Assembly (NCBI RefSeq): GCF_018129085.1
Contig: NZ_JAAGBB010000047.1
Location: forward strand, 1 to 42,244
Length of the DNA stretch: 42,244 nt
Direction of reading: 5' to 3'
From: Plastoroseomonas hellenica
Lineage (GTDB): Bacteria > Pseudomonadota > Alphaproteobacteria > Acetobacterales > Acetobacteraceae
Shown piece by piece: positions 27,988-36,361 of this stretch. Numbering within the stretch: the first letter of the stretch is position 1; each line of letters starts with the position of its first letter. A program made the translations under genes and the position numbers. The notes beneath the pieces were generated by a model that did not search any database, had not been told where the DNA came from, and worked only from the letters and a program-made list of their open reading frames with translations.

Positions 27988-28956
27988 ATGACCAGCCGAC
28001 GCCACCTGATCGCCGCGGCCGGCGCGCTGCCGGCGCTCGCACTTGGCGCCCGTGCCGCGCACGCGCAGCAGCGCTTCGCGCAGATCCACATGTTCATTCC
28101 CGCGGGCCCGGGCGGCGGTTGGGACGGCCTCGGCCGCGCGGTCGAGCAGGTGGCGCGCCAGGGCGGCCTGGTCGGCAATTTCCAGTTCGAGAATGTCGGC
28201 GGCGCCGGCGGCATCGTCGGCCTGCCCCGCTTCGTCTCCCAGCGGCGCGGCCGCCCGGATGCGCTGATGGTGGCCGGCAGCGTGATGATCGGCGCCGTGC
28301 TGACCAACCGCTCCCCGGTCGGTATCCAGAGCGTGACGCCGATCGCCCGCCTCACCCAGGAAGTGGGCGTCGTCGTGGTGCCCGCGAATTCCGAGTTCCA
28401 GAACATCGGCCAGCTCATCGCGGCGCTCCGGGCGGGGCCGGGCGCGGTCAGCGTCGCCGGCGGATCGGCCGGCGGCACCGACCACATCACCTTGGGCCTG
28501 ATCATCAAGGCGCTCGGCCGCAACGCCCGGGAAGCGAGCTATGTCGCCTTCGCCGGCGGCGGCCCGGCGCAGGCGGCGATCCTCGGCGCCCAGGTGAAGG
28601 CCGGCATCTCCGGCTGGTCGGAATTCTCCGAACAGATCGCGGCTGGCCGCATGCGCGCGCTGGCGACCACCGGCGCCACGCGGAGCGACCCGAACGTGCC
28701 GACGCTGAAGGAAAGCGGCGTCGACGTCGTCACCGCCAACTGGCGCGGCGTCTTCGCCGCCCCGGGCATCCAGGCACCGGCACGCCAGGCGCTGGTCGAC
28801 CTGATCACCGCGATGCATGCCCTGCCGGCCTGGACCGAGCTGCTGCGCACCCGCGGCTGGGATGATGCCTTCCTGACCGGCCCGGCCTTCGAGGAATACC
28901 TGCGCCGCGACATCGCCGACACCGAGACCGTCCTCAAAGAGATCGGGTTGGCGTAG
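27988..28956 (+). CDS. tctC: Tripartite tricarboxylate transporter substrate-binding protein (TctC/Bug)
   Basis: The 322-aa periplasmic protein captures carboxylates for the TctAB membrane complex. It starts with a Tat/Sec-like leader MTSRRHLIAAAGALPALALGARAAHAQQ, then FIPAGPGGGWDGLGRAV and FENVGGAGGIVGLPRF as in TctC. SVAGGSAGGTDHITLG is the region that contacts the ligand carboxylates. AGGGGA lies before the ATG. tctB and tctA follow on the same strand, which makes this the genuine TctC of a complete transporter, unlike the other two Bug proteins in this window. The ligand is unknown. Confidence 0.92.
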   Translation: MTSRRHLIAAAGALPALALGARAAHAQQRFAQIHMFIPAGPGGGWDGLGRAVEQVARQGGLVGNFQFENVGGAGGIVGLPRFVSQRRGRPDALMVAGSVMIGAVLTNRSPVGIQSVTPIARLTQEVGVVVVPANSEFQNIGQLIAALRAGPGAVSVAGGSAGGTDHITLGLIIKALGRNAREASYVAFAGGGPAQAAILGAQVKAGISGWSEFSEQIAAGRMRALATTGATRSDPNVPTLKESGVDVVTANWRGVFAAPGIQAPARQALVDLITAMHALPAWTELLRTRGWDDAFLTGPAFEEYLRRDIADTETVLKEIGLA

Positions 28957-28963
28957 TTCATGG

Positions 28964-29117
28964 CCTCAAACGCCGGCGCGCGCATGCGCGCGCCTGGCTT
29001 TCGCGCTGCCAGGGCGGCATTGGCGATGGCGGTCGGCCGCGCGCGGGCCGCGTTCGCGGCCTCGGGGCATCGCTTCGCTCGCCCCGCAGGAACCGGTGGC
29101 GGCCTGCAGCCGCGGGG
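28964..29117 (+). repeat. Dispersed ~150-bp repeat, copy B
   Basis: This copy lies between tctC and tctB and matches copy A (16561-16712, opposite strand), with the best match at 29027-29072. Read in one frame both copies encode AVGRARAAFAASGHR, but neither has a start or forms a gene. It separates tctC from tctB by 194 bp. Confidence 0.8.
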
Positions 29118-29150
29118 GTGATGTTATGGGAACGAGGATCGTCCGCTGAC

Positions 29151-29642
29151 ATGAGCGAAGCGCGCAAGGGCGTCTATCGTCCGGATCTTGGGGCCGGGCT
29201 CTTCGTCCTGCTGCTGGGGCTTCTTGGCCTCTGGCAGGCCTATGTCATCCCGGTCTCGCCGCTCTATGCCCAGGTCGGGCCGACCGCGATCCCCTATGTG
29301 GTCGCGGGCGGCCTGCTGCTGATCGGCGCCGGTCTCACCGCCGTCGCGCTGCGCGGCGGCTGGTCGGCGGCGATGGAGGACGTGGTGGAGGCGCCGCCCA
29401 GCAACTGGCGCGCCCTCGCTTTCCTGGCCGCGGGGCTGCTCGCCAACCTGGCGCTGATCGACTGGCTCGGCTTCGTGATCGCGGCGACCGTGCAATTCAC
29501 GTTGGTCTGCGCTGCCTTCGGCTCCCGTCGCCTGCTGCGCGACATCGTCACCGGCCTGGCCGTGACCCTCGGCGCCTATCTGTTCTTCTCACGCGTGCTC
29601 AGCGTCAATATCGGCGCCGGCATCCTGGAAGGCCTGATTTGA
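29151..29642 (+). CDS. tctB: Tripartite tricarboxylate transporter small membrane subunit TctB
   Basis: The 163-aa membrane protein has four hydrophobic helices (LGAGLFVLLLGLLGLWQAYVIPV; AIPYVVAGGLLLIGAGLTAVAL; ALAFLAAGLLANLALIDWLGFVIAATVQFTLVCAAF; LAVTLGAYLFFSRVLSVNIG), the normal TctB layout. LGFVIAATVQF and the C-terminal NIGAGILEGLI suit the family. Its stop codon TGA is also one half of the target duplication of a 161-bp MITE-like element, which separates it from tctA. Start at the ATG 29151, after repeat copy B. Confidence 0.9.
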   Translation: MSEARKGVYRPDLGAGLFVLLLGLLGLWQAYVIPVSPLYAQVGPTAIPYVVAGGLLLIGAGLTAVALRGGWSAAMEDVVEAPPSNWRALAFLAAGLLANLALIDWLGFVIAATVQFTLVCAAFGSRRLLRDIVTGLAVTLGAYLFFSRVLSVNIGAGILEGLI

Positions 29643-29803
29643 GAGCCTGTCTCGGAATGGGGCGGCGGCGATCCGGCGGTCCTTTTCCGCCCCTGCCGCA
29701 CCGGCTTCCTCGCCGATGCAACCAGCATCGGCTGCGTCACCCGGCACGGCAGGAACGAAAAATGACTCACCAACTCACCACCACCCCATTCCGAGACAGG
29801 CTC
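29643..29803. mobile_element. 161-bp MITE-like element between tctB and tctA
   Basis: Perfect 20-bp terminal inverted repeats GAGCCTGTCTCGGAATGGGG (29643-29662) and its complement (29784-29803) bound a 121-bp non-coding core. TGA stands directly on both sides (29640-29642 and 29804-29806), as a 3-bp target duplication. The left TGA is the tctB stop codon. A TNA-type 3-bp duplication fits IS5-group elements such as IS1031; no transposase is present. Taking out the element and one TGA leaves tctB stop, one base, and the tctA ATG. Confidence 0.85.
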
Positions 29804-29807
29804 TGAG

Positions 29808-31331
29808 ATGGACAGCCTCACGGGCCTCGCCCTCGGCTTCTCGCACGCGCTCACGCTCGCCAATCTCGGCTGGGCGCTGCTCGGCTGCTTCCTCGGCACC
29901 GCGATCGGCGTGCTGCCGGGCCTCGGCCCGGCGCTGACCATCGCGCTGCTGCTGCCGATCACCTTCAGCGTCAGCGCGACCGGCGCCTTCATCCTGTTCT
30001 GCGGCATCTTCTACGGCGCGATGTATGGCGGCTCCACCACCTCCATCCTGCTGAACACGCCGGGCGAAAGCGGTTCCATCATCACGGCGCTCGAAGGGGC
30101 GAAGATGGCGAAGAGCGGCCGCGCGGGACCGGCGCTCGCCACCGCCGCCATCGGCAGCTTCGTCGCCGGCACCGTCGGCACGCTCGGCATCAGCTTCCTC
30201 GGCCCGATCGTCGTCGAGCTCGCGCTGAAGCTCGGCCCGGCCGAATATTTCTCGCTGATGGTGCTCTGCTTCGTCACCGTCTCCGCGGTGCTCGGCTCCT
30301 CGGCGCTGCGCGGCCTCGCCTCGCTGTTCTTCGGGCTGCTGCTCGGCCTGGTCGGCGTCGACAACCAGACCGGCCAGCCACGCCTGACCTTCGGCGTGCC
30401 GGAACTGCTGGACGGCGTGAACGTCGTGCTGGTCGCGGTCGCGCTGTTCGCGGTGGGCGAGACGCTCTACCTCGCCTGGCGCTGGACGAATGCGGAAGCC
30501 GTCATCCGCCCGGTCGGCCGCCTGATGCTGTCGAAGGAGGATTGGAAGCGCAGCATCGGTCCCTGGCTGCGCGGCGCCGGCCTCGGCTTTCCCTTCGGCG
30601 TCTTGCCGGCGGGTGGCACCGAGATGCCGACCATGCTGAGCTACTACACCGAGAAGAAGCTGGTCGACCCGAAGCACGCGCATGAATTCGGCACCACCGG
30701 CGCCATCGAAGGCGTGGCCGGGCCGGAAGCCGCGAACAACGCCGCCGCCGCCGGCGTGCTGGTGCCGATGCTGACCCTCGGCCTGCCGACCAGCGCCACC
30801 GCCGCGATCATGCTGAGCGCCTTCCAGAGCTATGGCATCCAGCCCGGCCCGCTGCTGTTCCAGACCCAGGCGGACCTGGTCTGGACGCTGATCGCCAGCC
30901 TCTTCATCGCCAATGTCATGCTGGTGGTGCTGAACCTGCCGCTGGTCGGCCTCTGGGTGCGCATCCTGAAGATCCCGACGCCGCAGCTCTATGCCGGCAT
31001 CCTGGTCTTCGCGACCATCGGCACCTACGGCATCAGCAACAGCGTGATCGACCTGGTGCTGCTCTATGGCATCGGCATCGTCGCCATGTTCATGCGCCGC
31101 TTCGATTTCCCGACCGCACCCGTCGTCATCGGCATGATCCTGGGGCCGATGGCCGAACAGGCGCTGCGCCAGGCGCTGACCATCAGCCAGGGCGACTGGA
31201 GCACCTTCGTCACGCGGCCGGTCAGCCTCTGCATCCTGCTGCTGGCGGTGGCGGCGCTGGCCGGGCCGCGCATCTTCGGCGCCTGGGCGGCGCGGCGCGG
31301 CCTGAAGGCGCAGTCGGGCGGCATCGATTAG
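29808..31331 (+). CDS. tctA: Tripartite tricarboxylate transporter large membrane subunit TctA
   Basis: The 507-aa inner-membrane protein is the main permease of the TctABC carrier. It has the duplicated family motif: [20 protein letters not shown] near residue 43 and [27 protein letters not shown] near residue 310, plus [23 protein letters not shown]. About eleven or twelve helices are visible and the length is typical (about 500 aa). The ATG follows the MITE-like element by 4 nt; the bases before it come from that element, so its ribosome binding site (AGACAGG) has been replaced. Before the insertion it was probably coupled to tctB. Confidence 0.93.
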   Translation: MDSLTGLALGFSHALTLANLGWALLGCFLGTAIGVLPGLGPALTIALLLPITFSVSATGAFILFCGIFYGAMYGGSTTSILLNTPGESGSIITALEGAKMAKSGRAGPALATAAIGSFVAGTVGTLGISFLGPIVVELALKLGPAEYFSLMVLCFVTVSAVLGSSALRGLASLFFGLLLGLVGVDNQTGQPRLTFGVPELLDGVNVVLVAVALFAVGETLYLAWRWTNAEAVIRPVGRLMLSKEDWKRSIGPWLRGAGLGFPFGVLPAGGTEMPTMLSYYTEKKLVDPKHAHEFGTTGAIEGVAGPEAANNAAAAGVLVPMLTLGLPTSATAAIMLSAFQSYGIQPGPLLFQTQADLVWTLIASLFIANVMLVVLNLPLVGLWVRILKIPTPQLYAGILVFATIGTYGISNSVIDLVLLYGIGIVAMFMRRFDFPTAPVVIGMILGPMAEQALRQALTISQGDWSTFVTRPVSLCILLLAVAALAGPRIFGAWAARRGLKAQSGGID

Positions 31332-31332
31332 A

Positions 31333-31361
31333 GCGTGATGACTTGGGGCGGAATCACCGAA
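31333..31361 (+). repeat. Short dispersed repeat, copy 2
   Basis: GCGTGAT followed by GGCGGAATCACCGAA matches the minus-strand sequence at 10617-10645. It begins 2 bp after the tctA stop codon (TTAGAGCGTGAT). Confidence 0.5.
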
Positions 31362-31399
31362 CGTCTTGTAAGGCTGCCGCCGTTGCCTGTTGCGCAGCT

Positions 31400-31581
31400 C
31401 TGCCGGCGGGCCACCCAGGCTGCTGGCTGCGCTAACAACCGGCATCGGGAGCAGGCGGAGCCGGCGCTGTAGCTTGCCGTCGCCGCCCGCCAGGTCGGTC
31501 TCGGTCGCTCGACTGTCTACCGCAGCCGCGCACAGGAGCGGATCGCCTTGCGCCGCTTCCCTGGTTCCATGCTCTGCCCCA
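31400..31581 (+). pseudogene. Possible remnant of a DNA-binding protein
   Basis: The 250-bp gap after tctA holds no intact gene. At about 31478-31545 the plus strand encodes VAARQVGLGRSTVYRSRAQERIALRRF, which looks like the helix-turn-helix end of a resolvase or transposase. No start or upstream domain remains. This is a weak, short match and may be chance. Confidence 0.25.
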
Positions 31582-32829
31582 CTACGCTTCAGATCCACGC
31601 GATCGTTGAACCCGGCATTGAATTAGATCCGCAATGTGGGCGGCATCCTCGCCGACGCCCCACAGGAACGCCGATTTTATCTTGTGCAACCTCGGCAGCC
31701 CAAGAAAGTAGAGCCCCGGGATCTTGGTGACGCCGCGCACGTGGAGGGGGGTCCCCTTGCCATCAAGCACCGGGCATTCGATCCAGGCGAAATCGTAGCC
31801 GTAACCCAGCGCCCAGATGACGGTGCCGATGCCGGCCCGGCGTAGATCCAGGCCCTCGGACTCGAGCAACGAAGGGCTCGACATTGCGATGTCCGCATCG
31901 AACTCGCCATTTGGCTGCGCAGCGACGCCGTGAGTCTCGATGTGCGCATCAATGGAGCGCAGTGTCTCTCGGAAGGCCGCGTCACCGGCGTCGAGGCTGG
32001 AATTCAGGTCGGCCGCGAAGTAGGCGCCGCCGTCCTGCACACCTTGCAGACTTCCGAGCAGCGTTGCGCCCCGGATTGCCATCCGCCGGAGATCGATGGT
32101 GTGGCCACCTCGGACACCGGTGATGAGAGGCGGGCGGAAGCCCGACGGGATCTGGTCGACCGTTCGATCCGTGAGTCCCATCTCTTCGTCCCAATGTCCG
32201 AAGTCGCGGCCGCGATAGCGCCTCGGGACGCGTCGATGTCCACGCACCGCGAAATGCACGGGTCGTCCATGCAGCAGCAGATCCTCCACGATCTGACAGC
32301 CCGACCCACCGGATCCCACCACCAGGACGCCGCCCGGTGGCAGTTCCGACGGGCTCGTGTAGCGGTTCGCGGTTATCTGGCGGATCCCCGCCGGGATGCG
32401 CGCTGCAGCCTCCGGTATGCGCGGGGACTGATATGGTCCGGTCGCGACCACAATGTTGATGGCTTCCATCGACATCGAACCGGCCTCTATGCGGAAGCGA
32501 CCCTTATCGGTGAGTTGGAGCGCGTTGACGTTGACCCCGCATCGGACGGGGGCGCCGATCCGAACCGCATAGGATGCGATGAAGGCGACGACGCCTTCGC
32601 GGTGCATGAAGCCATCGCGATCGGCGGCCCGATACGCGTGCCCGGGCAGGCGCATCATCCAGTTCGGGAACTGGAAGTGCAGCGAGTCCCAACGCTCGCT
32701 CCTCCAGCGTTCGGCGATCCGCCCCCGCTCCAGGATGAGGTGCTCGCACCCACGTTGCTGAAGGTGGTGGCTCATTGCCAGGCCAGCCTGTCCGGCACCG
32801 ATCACGAGGGTCTCGACAACTTCGGGCAT
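31582..32829 (-). CDS. Flavin-containing monooxygenase, CzcO-like
   Basis: The 415-aa protein has the FAD-binding motif ETLVIGAGQAGLAMSHHLQQRG at residues 6-27 and an NADPH-binding motif GGVLVVGSGGSGCQIVEDLLLHGR around residue 167, as in class B flavoprotein monooxygenases. RWRSERWDSLHFQFPNWMMRLPG is typical of CzcO/TrkA-like members. Class B enzymes insert oxygen into nucleophiles or ketones (Baeyer-Villiger). It lies 36 bp downstream of a Bug protein on the same strand, suggesting uptake and oxidation of one compound under the divergent LysR regulator. Substrate unknown. Confidence 0.87.
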   Translation of the reverse strand: MPEVVETLVIGAGQAGLAMSHHLQQRGCEHLILERGRIAERWRSERWDSLHFQFPNWMMRLPGHAYRAADRDGFMHREGVVAFIASYAVRIGAPVRCGVNVNALQLTDKGRFRIEAGSMSMEAINIVVATGPYQSPRIPEAAARIPAGIRQITANRYTSPSELPPGGVLVVGSGGSGCQIVEDLLLHGRPVHFAVRGHRRVPRRYRGRDFGHWDEEMGLTDRTVDQIPSGFRPPLITGVRGGHTIDLRRMAIRGATLLGSLQGVQDGGAYFAADLNSSLDAGDAAFRETLRSIDAHIETHGVAAQPNGEFDADIAMSSPSLLESEGLDLRRAGIGTVIWALGYGYDFAWIECPVLDGKGTPLHVRGVTKIPGLYFLGLPRLHKIKSAFLWGVGEDAAHIADLIQCRVQRSRGSEA

Positions 32830-32865
32830 GTCTCAGCCTGCTCGGCCAGTCAGCGGGACGTGATC

Positions 32866-33849
32866 CTAATCCAACTTGATGTCGGCGGCCCGCACGACCC
32901 GCCTCCAGCGGTCGGTCTCCGCGATGATCAATCGCCCGAGGTCCTCAGGTGTACCGGGCATGACCTGCGCACCCAGTTGCGCAAAGCGCTGGGTCAAGGC
33001 CGGGGCGGCCAGGCCGACATTGATCTCTTCGCTTAGTCGCCGGATCACCTCGAAGGGCGTACCCCTCGGGGCGCCGATGGCGTACCACGAGCTCACCTCA
33101 TACCCCGGCACGGCGTCCGACAGGCTCGGCACCTCGGGAAGCATGTCGGCGCGGGTACGCGTGGTCACGGCGATCGCCCTGAGCCGGCCGCTGCGCACGT
33201 GCTCGATCGCGGAAGGCATCGCGTCGATCATGACCTGGACCTGCCCGCCGATCAGATCGGCCAGCGCCGGTCCCGACCCTCGATAGGGCACATGGACCAT
33301 CTCCACGCCGGCCATTCTCTTGAACAGCTCGGCGGCCACATGCTGAGGCGTGCCGTTTCCCGCCGAGGCTATGCCGATCCTGCCCGGGCTTGCCAGCGCG
33401 TGCGCGATGAGATCTGGGACGCTGTGGACGGGCAGCGAAGGATGGACGACCAGGACGAGGGGCACGCGGACCAGACCCGCCACGGGCTCGATGTCGCGGC
33501 TGAAGACGAAGGAGAGATTCTCGTACAGCGTCTCGTTGATGGTGTTCACGGGCCCGAAGACCAGCAATGTGTGCCCGTCCGGTATCGCCCTGACGACCGC
33601 CTCGGTGCCCAGGTTGCCGCCGGCGCCAGGCCGGCTCTCGACGACGAATGGCTGGCCCATGCGCGTCGAGAGCCATTGGCCGACGACGCGCGCCATGATG
33701 TCCATCGGCCCACCCGGTGGAAATCCGACCACCAGACGGACGGGCCGGGAGGGAAAGGCAACCTCCGCGATCGCGTGCCGCGAACCCGCGTATGGCAGCG
33801 CTGCGAAGGCAAGTGCACGGGTGAGTAGCATCCGCCGGGCCACGACCAT
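32866..33849 (-). CDS. Bug-family (TctC-like) substrate-binding protein
   Basis: The 327-aa periplasmic binding protein has a leader LLTRALAFAALPYAGSRHAIA, then FPSRPVRLVVGFPPGGPMDIMARVVGQWL and VVESRPGAGGNLGTEAVV, the Bug signature. GIASAGNGTPQHVAAELFKRMAGVEMVHVPYRGSGPALADLIGGQVQVMIDAMPSA completes it. No TctAB genes adjoin, so it may use the complete transporter at 29-31 kb or act as a sensor, as BctC does with BctE. Transcribed with the flavin monooxygenase and away from a LysR-type regulator (95 bp between starts). Confidence 0.9.
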   Translation of the reverse strand: MVVARRMLLTRALAFAALPYAGSRHAIAEVAFPSRPVRLVVGFPPGGPMDIMARVVGQWLSTRMGQPFVVESRPGAGGNLGTEAVVRAIPDGHTLLVFGPVNTINETLYENLSFVFSRDIEPVAGLVRVPLVLVVHPSLPVHSVPDLIAHALASPGRIGIASAGNGTPQHVAAELFKRMAGVEMVHVPYRGSGPALADLIGGQVQVMIDAMPSAIEHVRSGRLRAIAVTTRTRADMLPEVPSLSDAVPGYEVSSWYAIGAPRGTPFEVIRRLSEEINVGLAAPALTQRFAQLGAQVMPGTPEDLGRLIIAETDRWRRVVRAADIKLD

Positions 33850-33944
33850 CTCGACGCCTCCACCGAACTACCTGCGTCCCCGAGTAGCATTGCCGCGATA
33901 TACGAGCCATAATGGAGATCGGGTGAATCCCAGACGCGCGGCAT

Positions 33945-34871
33945 ATGGCAATAGAGCTTCGGCATCTCCGCTACTTCGTCGTCGTGGCGCAGGAAGGCCA
34001 TATCACGCGCGCGGCGGAGCGGCTCGGCATGCAGCAGCCGCCCTTGAGCCAACAGATCAAGGCTCTCGAGCATCAGCTCGACGTGCAGCTGTTTCGCCGC
34101 AAGGCGCGGGGCGTCGAGCTGACGGAAGCGGGCCGCACCTTCCTTGCCGATGCGCTGTCCGTGCTGGCGTGCGTGGACGAGGCGGTCGAGGCGGCGCGGC
34201 GCACGGCGTCCGGCAAGCAGGGCAGGCTGGGCATCGGCTTGCCGCCCAGCGGACCGTTTCACCCTTTCGTGCCACGGATGATCCGACGCTTTCGGGAGAC
34301 GTACCCTTTGGTCTCGGTGAGCATGGAGGAGTGCCTGAGAGCCGAGCTCGTCGATGGTCTCCGGGCGGGGACATTGGACGTGGCCTTCATCCGCGCGTCT
34401 ATCGCCCCGCCTGAGGGGCTCGACGTGCACCTCCTGATGGATGAGCCGATGGTGGCGGCCCTGCCCGCGGCGCATGCCCTGGCCCGGCCCGGGCCTCGCG
34501 CTGGTGCCCTTCCGCTCGAGCGCCTCGCGGCCGAGACCTTCATCGTCTACGCGCGACTGCAAGGGCCGGCGCTGTACGAGGCCACCTTGGCTGCCTGCTC
34601 GAAGGCGGGCTTCAGCCCGCGTTTGGGCCAGGAGGCGCCCCGGATCATATCGGCGTTGAGCTTGGTCGCGAGTGGGATCGGAGTGACCTTGGTGCCGGCG
34701 TCGATGCAGCGCATGACCATGGACGGTGTGGTGTTCCGACCGCTACGCGGCCCGTCCCAGCCCAAGGCCTTCCTGTCCATCGCGGCCCGGCGCGATGGCT
34801 ATTCTGCAGCGGTGCGCCACTTCGTCGCGATGGTCCGCCGCGCGGCGCAGGACGAGGTCCGTTCGTACTGA
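33945..34871 (+). CDS. LysR family transcriptional regulator
   Basis: The 308-aa protein begins with a LysR winged helix-turn-helix: IELRHLRYFVVVAQEGHITRAAERLGMQQPPLSQQIKALEHQLDVQLFRRKARGVELTEAG (residues 3-63). The rest is a periplasmic-binding-like effector domain. It is divergent from the Bug/monooxygenase pair, the standard layout for a regulator controlling its neighbours and itself. I found no unambiguous T-N11-A palindrome in the 95-bp gap, so the operator is not assigned. Confidence 0.92.
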   Translation: MAIELRHLRYFVVVAQEGHITRAAERLGMQQPPLSQQIKALEHQLDVQLFRRKARGVELTEAGRTFLADALSVLACVDEAVEAARRTASGKQGRLGIGLPPSGPFHPFVPRMIRRFRETYPLVSVSMEECLRAELVDGLRAGTLDVAFIRASIAPPEGLDVHLLMDEPMVAALPAAHALARPGPRAGALPLERLAAETFIVYARLQGPALYEATLAACSKAGFSPRLGQEAPRIISALSLVASGIGVTLVPASMQRMTMDGVVFRPLRGPSQPKAFLSIAARRDGYSAAVRHFVAMVRRAAQDEVRSY

Positions 34872-34876
34872 CGGCC

Positions 34877-35029
34877 GTGCCGGAGGTGGAGGATTGCTCC
34901 GGCACCGGCATGGGCTTCTGCGGCCACACCTATCGCGGTCCCGCCGGCAGGCTCCACGTGACGACCGTCGGCGAGGGTAGCTTCCCCAGCGTCGCCGGCT
35001 ACCGGGCGCAGTGCGGGGCGGCGGGCTGA
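34877..35029 (+). pseudogene. Possible C-terminal remnant of a small secreted protein
   Basis: An open stretch of 50 codons in a frame different from LysR encodes VEDCSGTGMGFCGHTYRGPAGRLHVTTVGEGSFPSVAGYRAQCGAAG and then a stop. The spaced cysteines and Gly-rich sequence look like the end of an exported protein, but there is no signal peptide or good start. It could be a gene cut by insertion of the LysR/Bug/monooxygenase block. The remainder of the 347-bp gap to the next gene is the palindromic repeat listed separately. Confidence 0.3.
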
Positions 35030-35085
35030 GCAGGCGCGCCGCCCCGCACCCGCTCGGATGCTTCCATCCGGACGGGATCGGCTCC

Positions 35086-35184
35086 AGAGCAGTTTTCACG
35101 TCGCCCGCCCCAACTGCTCCAGGCTTCTGTTCTGGCGAGCATCTTCACCCATTCGCGTGATTCCACTCGAATGGGATCTGCTCT
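35086..35184. repeat. Palindromic repeat with AGAGCAG/CTGCTCT ends
   Basis: AGAGCAG (35086-35092) pairs with CTGCTCT (35178-35184); inside, CCATTCG and CGAATGG flank GTGATTCC near 35151-35175. The right border GATCTGCTCTAG is the reverse complement of the left border of the element at 6861. It lies just before the third Bug gene. Confidence 0.65.
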
Positions 35185-35218
35185 AGCGTCCTCCGCAAAA
35201 CATGGGGGGACGATTGTC

Positions 35219-36187
35219 ATGGCCACACGCCGCAGCCTGCTGGCGGGCGCTGCGCTGCTTGCGCCGCATGTCGCTCGGGCGCAGGCAGCCTGGCCCGACC
35301 GACCGCTGCGTTTCGTGATCGGCGGCGCGGCGGGCGGCGCCTCCGACATCTTCCTGCGCATGATGGAAGCCCGCCTCAGGGAAGCGCTGGGCCAGCCGCT
35401 GATCATCGATCCGCGCCCCGGCGCCGGCGGCATGGTCGGCGCCGAGGTCGCGGCGAAAGCGACGCCTGACGGCTACACCTACTACATCAACCACATCGCC
35501 TCGCACGGCATCGGGCCGACGCTCTACCGCCGCCTCTCCTTTGATCCGCTGCGCGACCTGCCGGGCGTGGCACGGATCGCCTTCCTGCCGAACGTGCTGA
35601 TCGTGAAGGGCGACGGACCGGTGCGCAGCATCGCGGAGCTGGTCGCCTTCGCGCGCGCCCATCCGGACCGCGCCAATTTCTCCTCCGCCGGCTCCGGCAC
35701 CTCCTCCCATCTGTCCGGCGTGCTGTTCGGGCAGCGGATGGGGGTCGAGGTCACGCATATTCCCTATCGCGGCACCGCGCCCTCCATGGCCGCGGTGCTG
35801 AACGGGGAGGTGCTGTTCGCCATCGACAATGCCCCTGCCAGCCGCCAGCAGGTTCTGGCCGGGATGCTGCGCGCACTCGGTGTCTCGACGGCCCGGCGCG
35901 CCTCGACCATGCCGGAGATCCCGACCTTGCAGGAGCAGGGCGTGCCGGAATTCGATGTCTCCTCCTGGTACGGCATCGCGGCTCCTGGCGCTGTCCCGCG
36001 CCCGGTCATCGAGCGCCTGGGGCGGGAGATCGTGGCCGCGCTGAACGATCCTGCCGTCGCGCAGCGCGTCCGCGATTTCGGCGCCGAGCCCGCGCCGCTC
36101 GGTCCTGCCGAATACGACGCCTTCATGCGGCAGGAGGTCGCGACCTGGGCGCCTATCGTCCGCGCTTCTGGCGTCACGGTCGACTAG
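35219..36187 (+). CDS. Bug-family (TctC-like) substrate-binding protein
   Basis: The 322-aa protein has leader MATRRSLLAGAALLAPHVARAQA and the Bug pattern WPDRPLRFVIGGAAGGASDIFLRMMEARL, IIDPRPGAGGMVGAEVAAKATPDGYTYY, and FSSAGSGTSSHLSGVLFGQRMGVEVTHIPYRGTAPSMAAVLNGEVLFAIDNAPAS. The frame opens earlier at 35171, but GGGGGGA before the ATG at 35219 and the leader decide for that start. It stands alone, with repeats on both sides, no regulator and no membrane subunits adjoining. Confidence 0.9.
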   Translation: MATRRSLLAGAALLAPHVARAQAAWPDRPLRFVIGGAAGGASDIFLRMMEARLREALGQPLIIDPRPGAGGMVGAEVAAKATPDGYTYYINHIASHGIGPTLYRRLSFDPLRDLPGVARIAFLPNVLIVKGDGPVRSIAELVAFARAHPDRANFSSAGSGTSSHLSGVLFGQRMGVEVTHIPYRGTAPSMAAVLNGEVLFAIDNAPASRQQVLAGMLRALGVSTARRASTMPEIPTLQEQGVPEFDVSSWYGIAAPGAVPRPVIERLGREIVAALNDPAVAQRVRDFGAEPAPLGPAEYDAFMRQEVATWAPIVRASGVTVD

Positions 36188-36307
36188 CGCGTCCGATGGT
36201 CGGAGGGCCGAATGGCCCGAAGAGCTGAATCGGCCGCGCCAACGGATGACCAGCGCGTCCGATGGTCGGAGGGCCGAATGGCCCGAAGAGCTGAATCGGC
36301 CGCGCCA
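36186..36307. repeat. Two identical 56-bp repeats before opgH-like gene
   Basis: The 56-bp unit at 36186-36241 recurs without change at 36252-36307, separated by ACGGATGACC. Each contains GGGCC-GAAT-GGCCC, a perfect 5-bp stem. The first begins at the last codon of the Bug gene (stop TAG included). Identity of both copies suggests recent duplication. Confidence 0.9.
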
Positions 36308-36361
36308 CTCATTTTCGCGTCACCCTTTTTGCTGCCGCGATCGCGGGATAGACGGGGGCCC

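Noticed and set aside
29643-29803. Intrinsic terminator between tctB and tctA
   Set aside because: The inverted repeats are 121 bp apart with flanking TGA duplications, which fits an inserted element and not a terminator hairpin.
29775-31598. 607-aa open frame on the minus strand
   Set aside because: Antisense shadow of tctA; highly charged, low-complexity sequence typical of such frames in high-GC DNA.
33850-33944. LysR operator in the divergent gap
   Set aside because: Several AT-rich partial matches are visible (around 33892-33915) but none forms a convincing T-N11-A palindrome.
35150-35187. tRNA-like T-loop (GTGATTCCACTCGAAT)
   Set aside because: No acceptor or anticodon stems can be drawn; the sequence belongs to the palindromic repeat.
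36212-36361. N-terminal extension of the OpgH-like protein
   Set aside because: It is encoded by the duplicated 56-bp repeat and its flank; the GTG at 36362 gives a normal family start.
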